NCBI GenBank assembly: GCA_903929795.1
Contig: CAIYWC010000189.1
Location: 136,474 to 198,733 of the forward strand
Reading direction: 5' to 3'
Source: an uncultured Myxococcales bacterium
GTDB taxonomy: Bacteria > Myxococcota_A > UBA9042
Length of the DNA stretch: 62,260 nt
Under the pieces are notes generated by a model, which worked only from the letters and a program-made list of their open reading frames with translations, had not been told where the DNA came from and did not search any database. How positions within the stretch are numbered: the stretch's first letter is position 1; every line of letters begins with the position of its first letter. This document shows positions 17,995 through 24,987 of the stretch, piece after piece. Both the position numbers and the translations under genes were made by a program.

Positions 17995-18954
17995 TCACGC
18001 CGGCGGCGCGGGCGGCGGCGTCTTCGGCTGACGCAGGGAGTCCAGCGCGATCAGGATGACGCCCACCGTGATGCCAATGTCCGCGACGTTGTAGACCGGC
18101 CAGCCATGCAGCCCGGGGCCAAAGGTCTTGCCCCAGAAGCTCGTCTCATCAAACACCACGTAATTGAAGATGAAATCGACGACTGCGCGGTAATGAATGC
18201 GATCGACGAGATTACCAACGGCGCCGCCCATGATCGCGGCAAGCGCCCAGGTCGACGCGACGGTCGCCATTTTGCGCTGCCAGAGCACCCAGCCCATGAT
18301 CAGCGAAGCGATGGTCGAAATCGTCACGAAAAGCACGAGACGCACCATCGGCGGCGACGTCGCAAGGAACGACCAGGCGGCGCCAAAATTCTCGGCATAG
18401 ACAAGCGAAGCGCCTTCCATCACGCGAATCGTGTGGTCGCGCACCGCCAGCAGGTCATCAGCGGCGATCGGCGCGTCGGCGTTGTCGATCCGGCCATTGC
18501 CGCGCCAGGCATTTTGCAGCAGCTGCGGCACCTCCTGGACGTCCACGCGCCACGCGGTCGCCAGCAGTTCGTCCAGGGGCTGGCCCATGTCCTGCGGCAT
18601 CGGCCGCCAGCGCCGCGGCGCGAGCAGCCCAGTTCCCCGCAACACCACGAGATCCAATGATAAATCCGCGGCACCGATCGTCTGGCTCGGGTCCAGCCCG
18701 TGCACCGGCGCGTAGCGCACCACCTGGCCGCCCTGCACGGCATCGCTGATTTGCGCCGTGGACCAGCCTTTGTGCGCCAGCGCCGCCTGGACGGTCGGGC
18801 CGTCGGCTTGCCGCAAGACGATCGGATGCACGCCGGACGCGAGCGTGGTCGCCGCCCAGTATTTCGTCGCCAAATCCAGCGCGAGCACGATCAGCATCAG
18901 CACGAACGGGCCGGCTCGCGGCAGGAGCTTCTGGGGTGAATCAGCGCGCTTCAT
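17995..18954 (-). CDS. lspA: Lipoprotein signal peptidase LspA with a large insertion
   Basis: LspA cleaves the signal peptide of lipid-modified prolipoproteins. The C-terminal half carries the family core: NFGAAWSFLA, GGAVGNLVDRI with catalytic Asp about 251, and WPVYNVADI with catalytic Asp about 292. Between the first membrane span (about 15-35) and NFGAAW there are about 140 extra hydrophilic residues, making 319 residues against the usual 150-170. The insertion contains no Cys and should face the periplasm. ATG at 18954 has GGAGAG just upstream; the open frame extends to 19008 but with no better start. It is the first gene of the minus-strand run. Confidence 0.88.
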   Translation of the reverse strand: MKRADSPQKLLPRAGPFVLMLIVLALDLATKYWAATTLASGVHPIVLRQADGPTVQAALAHKGWSTAQISDAVQGGQVVRYAPVHGLDPSQTIGAADLSLDLVVLRGTGLLAPRRWRPMPQDMGQPLDELLATAWRVDVQEVPQLLQNAWRGNGRIDNADAPIAADDLLAVRDHTIRVMEGASLVYAENFGAAWSFLATSPPMVRLVLFVTISTIASLIMGWVLWQRKMATVASTWALAAIMGGAVGNLVDRIHYRAVVDFIFNYVVFDETSFWGKTFGPGLHGWPVYNVADIGITVGVILIALDSLRQPKTPPPAPPA

Positions 18955-19058
18955 AGGCTCTCCGGCGTTCGGGTTGCGCACAATAGGTGGCCGGGCGATC
19001 CACGTCAACGTTGCAACGGCAGGCCCGGAGCCCTACGCTTCTGCGCCTGGAGGTTCCT

Positions 19059-19940
19059 GTGCACGTCCTGACTGGTAGTTCCTGTCCGCACCCGTTTATT
19101 TCCGCCGTGTGCCCTTTGTGCCGTGGTTCGGATGCGCCGGGCAGGACCGTTGCGCTGGCATCGGCGGAGGCGGTCGCTGACGCCCTGGCGCAGGCTGCGG
19201 GTCAGCCGGAGATCGTGCTGCGCGATGGCGACCTGCTGACCCGTCCCGAGGCGCTGGAACTGCTTGTGCACGCGCGCAAGTCCTCAAAATCCGTAGAATT
19301 GTGGACGTCCGGGCTGATGCTCGCGCGGCCGGGCGTGGTCGAAGCGGTGCTGCGCGCTGGCGTGACGACGATCGCGCTGCCGTTGTATGGCGACGCCGCC
19401 GAGTCGCACGACTGGGTGACCGGCCAGGCCGGACATTTCCAGCGTGTGATCAATGGCTTGAAGCGCGTGCGAGCGCTGGGCGGCAGGTCTGCCGTGATCG
19501 CGCCGATCCTGCGACCGACCTTTCGCTCGCTGCCGCTGCTGGTCCAGAAGTCGCAGGCGCTGGATGTGTCCGCGTTCCGCTTTGTCGCGCTGCCTGGTCC
19601 GGATCGGGAGGCGCAGCCGCTGCTGCCGTCGCTCGAGATGGCCGCGCCGTACGTGCGCCAGGCGCTGCAAATGACGGCGGCAGCCAAGCGGCGCGCGAGC
19701 GTGCTGGACGTGCCGCCGTGTCTGCTGGGCGACCGCGCGGCGGAGGTGGCCAAGGACAATACGCCGGTGATCCGCGCGGTTGGCGCGCAGCTTCACGAGC
19801 GCGAGCATGGGCCGCCGTGCGACGTGTGCACGTGGCGCGCACAGTGCCGCGGGCTGCTGACGCCAACCGCGCAACGCTTTGGCTGGGCCGGATTGGTGGC
19901 CCGGACGGACCCGCCACCGACCGCCAGCACCTTGAAATAG
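19059..19940 (+). CDS. Radical-SAM-like protein with atypical CX8CX2C motif
   Basis: The 293-residue product resembles a compact radical SAM protein. A Cys motif sits at the very N-terminus, and alternating beta/alpha segments include ELWTSGLMLARPG, VTTIALPLYG and a central GLKRVRALGG helix. A C-terminal CX2CX5C cluster lies at Cys254, 257 and 263. The N-terminal cysteines are Cys9, Cys18 and Cys21 (CX8CX2C), not CX3CX2C. The GTG start is chosen because TGGAGG lies five bases upstream; it begins right before the motif. It is divergent from lspA and upstream of a canonical radical SAM gene, so it is probably a partner in the same pathway. Whether it binds an iron-sulfur cluster or SAM is unknown. 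Confidence 0.7.
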   Translation: MHVLTGSSCPHPFISAVCPLCRGSDAPGRTVALASAEAVADALAQAAGQPEIVLRDGDLLTRPEALELLVHARKSSKSVELWTSGLMLARPGVVEAVLRAGVTTIALPLYGDAAESHDWVTGQAGHFQRVINGLKRVRALGGRSAVIAPILRPTFRSLPLLVQKSQALDVSAFRFVALPGPDREAQPLLPSLEMAAPYVRQALQMTAAAKRRASVLDVPPCLLGDRAAEVAKDNTPVIRAVGAQLHEREHGPPCDVCTWRAQCRGLLTPTAQRFGWAGLVARTDPPPTASTLK

Positions 19941-19994
19941 CAGTCTTCTTCGCGGACGGCTTGCGATACCGGGCAAAACCGCCAAACTGCAAGA

Positions 19995-20024
19995 TGCGAC
20001 CGTCCTTCCCCCCCAGGGGTCGCA
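19995..20024. other. Inverted repeat between two radical SAM genes
   Basis: TGCGACC at 19995-20001 is matched by GGTCGCA at 20018-20024, a perfect 7 bp stem with a C-rich 16-base loop. There is no T-tract, so it is not a standard terminator. It lies 35 bp before the next start codon, where an operator or RNA structure could act. Confidence 0.35.
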
Positions 20025-20058
20025 CGCGACAGCCTATTCGTTCGCAAGCGAGCCTTCC

Positions 20059-22029
20059 ATGACCGACCATCAGAGCCGCGGTGACGCGACGACCCTTGAA
20101 ATCGACATCGACAAGCTGGTGCGGGACGGCATCCTCAACCGCGACGAGGCCGAGGCGTTGCGCGCCACCGAGCTGGCCGAAGGCACGCGCATGGAAGCGC
20201 TGCCGTCGAGCGACGGTGAAAACAAGGACGCGGTGAAAGAAGCCGCGATGAAGCACAAGCGCCATTGGGTCCGCGTGACGCGGTTGTGCAACCAGCGCTG
20301 CACATTTTGCCTCGACTCGATGAACCAGGACGGGACGATGATCGACGTGGAGTCGCTCAAAGCCTACATCGCGCTCGGCCGTCGCATGGGCCGTGAGCGC
20401 TTGATTCTTTCCGGCGGCGAGGCCAGCGTGCACCCGCAGTACGTCGAGCTGATCCGCTACGGCAAGTCGCTGGGCTACGACTGGATCCAGACGATCACCA
20501 ACGGCATGATGTTCAGCTACAAGCGCTTTGCCACCGCCTGCGCCGAAGCCGGATTGAACGAAGCCACCGTGTCCATGCACGGCCACACGGCGCACATCCA
20601 CGACAAGCTGACTGGCACGCCGGGCGCGTTCGTCACCGGCATCAAAGGGATGCAGAACCTGTGGGACACCGGCAAAGTCGTCGTCAACATCGATGTGGTG
20701 ATCAACAAGCAGAACTACAAGCAGCTGCCGGAAATTCTCGAGTATTATTACAATCTTGGCATCCGCGAATTCGACCTGCTGCACATCATTCCATTTGGCC
20801 GCGGCTTTGACGAACACCGCCACTCGCTGTTTTTCGACCTGAACGACGCCGTGCCGTACTTCCGCAAAGCGTTCAAGCTCGCCGACCGCGAAGGCGTCTA
20901 CCTGTGGACCAACCGCCTGCCGGTCATGTACCTGGAAGGCTTTGAGCGGCTGATCCAGGATCCGCACAAGCTGCTCTCCGAATTCGACGGCGGACGCCAC
21001 AATTTTGAGGGCTTTTTGCGCAAAGGCTTGAAGCCCGACTGCTGGGGCGAGCGCTGCGACTACTGCTTCCTCGACGGCCCGTGCCGCAGCACGATGTTCC
21101 CGTACCGCGAGATGCTGGAGTCGCACACGTTTCCGCTGGTGCGCGTGGACAGCCAGCACGTGTGGCAAGGCACGGAAGCGAAAGCGAAATTTGAGGCGCA
21201 AGCGCCGCAGCGGCTGTGGCTTACGGCGCGCGATGCCGAGGACGCCAAGGCGGCGCTGGCCCGCGCGGCGCATCCGGCCGCAGAGGTGACCGTGCAACTG
21301 GACGCGGGCGCGGATCCCCAGTCGCTGCTGAAGATAACACCTCGGGAAATCAAGCGTTTTGTGGTGACGACGACCGAGGACGCCGCACGCTACCTGGTGG
21401 GCGCGCGCGCGGTGCCGGCGCCGACCGAAGTCGAGGTCATGCTGACGCGCGAGCTCGCAACGTGGCTGCTGGCGCGACCGGCGACGCTCAAGGCCTGGGG
21501 CACGCGGCTGATCGCGACGCTGAAGACCCATGAGTATCTCTCGGAATCCCAAGCCGAAGATCCGGATCCGGCGACGCTGCGCAAGCTGGCCCAGGCCGGA
21601 CTGCGAATGCGCAACGTGACGCGGTGCGTGGCGGGCGCGGAGACCGAGCCGGGCGACATCAAGCTGCTGGACGCGACGCTGCTGGATGGCGCCGGATTCC
21701 TCAATCTGGACAAGTATGTGGGCCACTACGTGGAGCACGCGTATTACAGCAAGTCGATCCGCTGCGGTCGCTGCTCGCAGTTCGAGACCTGCCAAGGCAC
21801 GCACATCAACTACCTGCGCAGCCACGGTTTTGCCATCCAGAATCCGCTGGACGAGGCGGGCCTGCCGCTGCCGGATGCCGCGAGCTTTGACCGCCTGACT
21901 GAACAGCTGGCCGAGGCGAACGCGCTGCGGACCAAGCGCGAGCAGCAGCGGACGGTCGGTCTGCACAGCCCGCATCGAGCGGGTCCCAAGCCCTTGACGG
22001 AATTGACGATCGGTCGAGATCCGCAGTAG
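20059..22029 (+). CDS. Radical SAM protein with two C-terminal Cys clusters
   Basis: This 656-residue protein has a canonical CNQRCTFC motif (Cys77, 81, 84), followed by SGGEAS near 118 (SAM-binding GGE) and TITNGMM, the usual radical SAM barrel order. After the barrel comes CX4CX2CX5C (Cys328, 333, 336, 342), which suits an auxiliary iron-sulfur cluster. A region of about 220 residues without recognised motif follows, then a second cluster CX2CX5C (Cys569, 572, 578). The N-terminal 60 residues are charged and helical. The short-peptide maturase families (PqqE, SPASM) are the closest functional analogy. The substrate is unknown. It follows the CX8CX2C protein by 118 bp and ends 6 bp from a convergent gene. 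Confidence 0.8.
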   Translation: MTDHQSRGDATTLEIDIDKLVRDGILNRDEAEALRATELAEGTRMEALPSSDGENKDAVKEAAMKHKRHWVRVTRLCNQRCTFCLDSMNQDGTMIDVESLKAYIALGRRMGRERLILSGGEASVHPQYVELIRYGKSLGYDWIQTITNGMMFSYKRFATACAEAGLNEATVSMHGHTAHIHDKLTGTPGAFVTGIKGMQNLWDTGKVVVNIDVVINKQNYKQLPEILEYYYNLGIREFDLLHIIPFGRGFDEHRHSLFFDLNDAVPYFRKAFKLADREGVYLWTNRLPVMYLEGFERLIQDPHKLLSEFDGGRHNFEGFLRKGLKPDCWGERCDYCFLDGPCRSTMFPYREMLESHTFPLVRVDSQHVWQGTEAKAKFEAQAPQRLWLTARDAEDAKAALARAAHPAAEVTVQLDAGADPQSLLKITPREIKRFVVTTTEDAARYLVGARAVPAPTEVEVMLTRELATWLLARPATLKAWGTRLIATLKTHEYLSESQAEDPDPATLRKLAQAGLRMRNVTRCVAGAETEPGDIKLLDATLLDGAGFLNLDKYVGHYVEHAYYSKSIRCGRCSQFETCQGTHINYLRSHGFAIQNPLDEAGLPLPDAASFDRLTEQLAEANALRTKREQQRTVGLHSPHRAGPKPLTELTIGRDPQ

Positions 22030-22035
22030 CCGAGG

Positions 22036-22656
22036 CTAGGGCCAGGTCGGGTCGAGCGGCCAGTCGGCAAACCAGACGCCATTGGGCCAGCGCTCCGCGG
22101 GCACACGCTCCGTGAGGCACGCGCGCACGCCGGCGGGCACCTCCACCTCGGACATCGCCACGATTGTCACCGTCTGTACCGCGCCTTGTTGTTCCAGGGC
22201 GATGCCAAAGCTCATCGGCCGCTCGGTCGGATGGCCGCGGCCGTGAAAACACGCATGGAGCGGCACCAGCTGCGCGCGGGTCAGCGTGCCACCCGTCGTC
22301 GGCTCCGGCGCCGGGGCCCTGGCCCCGACCAGCGCAGCACGCAGCTTGTCCAACGCCACGTGGTCTGCGGCAATCACCGGCGCGGGAACCGGCGGCGGCG
22401 GCGCGACGGGCGGCGGCAGGACCGGCCGAGGCACCTGCAGGAACAGGAACAGGCTCAGCGCCAGCCCCATGCCCAGCACCACCATGGCGCCGACGACAGC
22501 CGCGGGCGCACGGACGCGCGCTGCGGCCACGGGCGGCGAAGGCGCAGCTTGCGCTGGCGGGTCCACGCCGAGCATGACGCCGCCACACTGGTCGCAGCGG
22601 CTGCACGCGACGTCGTTTTCGGTCTGGCAGCGCGGGCACATTCGCGTGGCGGTCAT
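22036..22656 (-). CDS. Zinc-ribbon, single-span membrane protein with AgmX-like C-terminus
   Basis: The protein of about 206 residues starts with a zinc-ribbon-like MCPRCQ...CSRCDQCGG, then a linker, one membrane span (ending SLFLFLQVP), a Pro-rich stretch and a C-terminal domain of about 90 residues with two Cys (HACFHG and RACLTE). That domain resembles in layout the AgmX/PglI C-terminal domains of myxobacteria, but the match is weak. ATG at 22656 has GGAGGGG upstream; an earlier open region back to 22866 would overlap the divergent gene. It sits inside the radical SAM cluster on the opposite strand, so a shared role is unproven. Confidence 0.7.
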   Translation of the reverse strand: MTATRMCPRCQTENDVACSRCDQCGGVMLGVDPPAQAAPSPPVAAARVRAPAAVVGAMVVLGMGLALSLFLFLQVPRPVLPPPVAPPPPVPAPVIAADHVALDKLRAALVGARAPAPEPTTGGTLTRAQLVPLHACFHGRGHPTERPMSFGIALEQQGAVQTVTIVAMSEVEVPAGVRACLTERVPAERWPNGVWFADWPLDPTWP

Positions 22657-22855
22657 GGCCCCTCCGATCGGCGTGAGCGGCCTCAAGCTTGCGCCCCGGA
22701 CGGACGCGCGGTCAAGGCGCCCCGGGCCAGGACGACTCCTTTGAAGTGCCCATGATTTCATGACACTTAGCCCAATCGCGTGCATGCGGCCACGGATTAC
22801 GGCACACTGCCGTTTCGCGCGGTTCAGTGCGAACCTGCGCCCACGGAGTCGCTTC

Positions 22856-24124
22856 ATGGCCAACATCGGCTACATCCAGATGGTCCGGCACTGCAACCAG
22901 AACTGCGGTTTTTGCTCCAATCCGGAGACGCCGTTCTTTCACAATCTGGAGCAAATTCATCAGATTGTCGACGACTTCGTCAGCCGCGACTACTTTGGCG
23001 TCATCATGACCGGCGGCGAGCCGACGCTTTCGCCGATCCTGCCCGAGGCGATCGCCCACGCGCGCGCCAACGGCCTGCACGTGCGCATGATCACCAATGG
23101 CCAGAAGTTGGCCGACTGGGACTACTGCAAATCCTTGGCGGACGCGGGGTTGCAGCACGTCCACGTGTCGATCCACAGCCACAAGCACAAGCTGGAGGAC
23201 TTCCTGACTGGCACGCCGGGCTCGCTGGATTGGGCGGAGAAAGCGCTGACCAACCTCGGCAAGACCGACATCACCGTCAACATCAACACGGTGATCAACC
23301 GCTATAATTGCGACCACTTGCACGAGAACATCGCGTGGTTTATTCAGAATTTTCCGTTCATCCGCCACTTTGTCTGGAACAACCTGGACCCGTCGATTGG
23401 CCGCGCGACCAGCAACCAGTACTTCACGGCGCGGTTGCAGGATATTGAGGTCAGCCTGTCCAAGGCGATGCGTATGCTCGCGGAAACAGGCCGGTCTTTC
23501 CGCGTCGAGCGCGTGCCGCTGTGCTACATGACCGAGTTCGCTCACTGTTCTACGGAGACGCGCAAGATCGTCAAAAGTGAAGAGCGCATCGTGCATTTCC
23601 TCGACAACAAGGGCACAGTCCGCCAGACCGAATGGGGCCACCTCTACGCGGACGTCTGCAACGTCTGCAGCTTGCGCTCGATCTGCGGCGGACTGTTCGA
23701 TCGCGGAAATGCCTATGATCCCAATGAGTTATCGCCAGTTTTCAGCGACGTCAAGCCGATCATCCAACGCATCGTGCAGGATCTGCAGTCGGACCCGGCG
23801 TGGCGCATGGCGAAATTCAAGAACCTGGCGGCCATCCCGGCGGCTCACCAGGGCAAGTCGGGCGGGCAACAGAGCGTGACCGGTGGCGACGTGTCGCGGC
23901 CCGGCAAAGTGCAGGCGCCAACCGGCGAACGGCTGACGGAAATGGCGATGGACCCCAAGCGCAAGACCGATCACACCGCGCGTGACTGGACGCCGGAGTC
24001 TGCGGGCTGGCATCCGTCTGATGACGAGGACGACGTCGATACCGGTCTCGCCGTGCCGCCGGAGCCGGCGGCGACAGGCCGGGTTCCAGCGTCCCGCCTT
24101 GAAGTTCGATCCGGACAAGAGTAG
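22856..24124 (+). CDS. Radical SAM protein with disordered acidic tail (HxsC position)
   Basis: This 422-residue protein begins almost directly with the radical SAM motif CNQNCGFC (Cys13, 17, 20). It then shows TGGEPT, MITNGQ and VHVSIHSH, and a CX2CX5C cluster (Cys268, 271, 277) with CGGLF, like a shortened SPASM. From about residue 320 the protein is low-complexity, rich in Pro, Thr and Asp/Glu (HPSDDEDD), and probably unstructured. ATG at 22856 is preceded by ACGGAG; the open frame extends 96 bases further but without a better start. It directly precedes the HxsD-like genes, so it may take the place of HxsC in an Hxs-like system. The sequence does not prove HxsC identity. Confidence 0.78.
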   Translation: MANIGYIQMVRHCNQNCGFCSNPETPFFHNLEQIHQIVDDFVSRDYFGVIMTGGEPTLSPILPEAIAHARANGLHVRMITNGQKLADWDYCKSLADAGLQHVHVSIHSHKHKLEDFLTGTPGSLDWAEKALTNLGKTDITVNINTVINRYNCDHLHENIAWFIQNFPFIRHFVWNNLDPSIGRATSNQYFTARLQDIEVSLSKAMRMLAETGRSFRVERVPLCYMTEFAHCSTETRKIVKSEERIVHFLDNKGTVRQTEWGHLYADVCNVCSLRSICGGLFDRGNAYDPNELSPVFSDVKPIIQRIVQDLQSDPAWRMAKFKNLAAIPAAHQGKSGGQQSVTGGDVSRPGKVQAPTGERLTEMAMDPKRKTDHTARDWTPESAGWHPSDDEDDVDTGLAVPPEPAATGRVPASRLEVRSGQE

Positions 24125-24211
24125 AAGATTGGACGGACGCCGCGTCGGCCGACCCCCGCCGAGATCGCGCCCGCCCTCCCGCATTCGGGGCAAATCGCAC
24201 CACTGGAGTAC

Positions 24212-24658
24212 ATGAGCATGGGCCACCCGCACATTGAGAAACTCGATCCGAAAACGCACACAATGACCCTGTCGCTCGACATCGGCCTCTACCCGGCAGA
24301 CGTGCTGTACGCGGCGGCGTACGTGTTCCTCGACCGCGCGTACGTGCTGCTGGATCGCGCGGGTCCACGGTTTGAAGTGCACCTGCGCGGCAAGGGCGAG
24401 CTGACGGAAGCACAGCTGTCGGCGATGTCCGGCGAGTTTGAGAATGAACTGCTGGCCCAGGCGCTGCGCCGCAAGGTCGTCAAGGCCAACCAGAAGATCA
24501 TTGAGGACATTACCAGCCAAGCGATCGCGGGCGCCGCGGGCGGCACGCTGCCGACCGATTTCCTGGCCGCGGGCGACGACGGCATGGACTTCCTGGACGA
24601 TCCGCTGGGGATCGCGGTGCCGTGGGAAGACAAGTTCAAGAAGAAGAAAGACGCCTGA
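24212..24658 (+). CDS. HxsD-like protein, long form
   Basis: The 148-residue product has the layout of HxsD, the small protein of the His-Xaa-Ser system: a strand LSLDIGLYP, a helix ending FLDRAYV, a strand FEVHLRGK, and a helix with EFENELLAQALRRKV. The last resembles the LLNDYxLRE motif that names the HxsD family. A C-terminal acidic extension (DDGMDFLDDP) precedes a Lys-rich end. HxsD is thought to assist the paired radical SAM maturases; its exact job is not known. TGGAG lies five bases upstream of the start. The gene is 87 bp after the radical SAM gene and 59 bp before its small paralogue. Confidence 0.7.
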   Translation: MSMGHPHIEKLDPKTHTMTLSLDIGLYPADVLYAAAYVFLDRAYVLLDRAGPRFEVHLRGKGELTEAQLSAMSGEFENELLAQALRRKVVKANQKIIEDITSQAIAGAAGGTLPTDFLAAGDDGMDFLDDPLGIAVPWEDKFKKKKDA

Positions 24659-24717
24659 GCTGTCCGACAAATGCCAGCGTTTCTCCAAGATTCGGACTTT
24701 TTTGAGGAGTTCTTCTC

Positions 24718-24957
24718 ATGAGCCATGTCACACACCAATCGGTCAAGCTGCACCGCACGCTGTACATGCAGCAGGCGGTCAAGGACGCAGCGACCACGTT
24801 CGCGGACTTCGCCTCGTTCACCGTCAAGCGCGACGGCGACTACTACGCGGTGGAGATCAAGGACATTGACGCCGACGTCGAGGGCGATGTCGTGGCGGAA
24901 TTCTGCAATTTTGCCCTGGCCAACACGGCCGGCCGCAAGAAGTCCAAAAAAGCCTAA
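24718..24957 (+). CDS. Small HxsD-like paralogue
   Basis: This 79-residue protein aligns by eye with the core of the preceding gene: VKLHRTLY against LSLDIGLY, FADFASF against FLDRAYV, DYYAVEI against FEVHLRG, and EFCNFALAN against EFENELLAQ. It ends in a Lys-rich tail (RKKSKKA) like its neighbour. It has a single Cys. GAGGAG lies about eight bases upstream of the ATG. Tandem duplication and divergence is the simplest reading. It could instead be a substrate or chaperone with the same fold. Confidence 0.65.
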   Translation: MSHVTHQSVKLHRTLYMQQAVKDAATTFADFASFTVKRDGDYYAVEIKDIDADVEGDVVAEFCNFALANTAGRKKSKKA

Positions 24958-24987
24958 GCAAGCAGCACGTTACAGGAGCGACCACGT

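Noticed and set aside
19450..21975. Long minus-strand open frame across the radical SAM genes
   Set aside because: The plus-strand frames hold complete radical SAM motifs. The minus product is Arg/Gln/Ala-rich with no domain.
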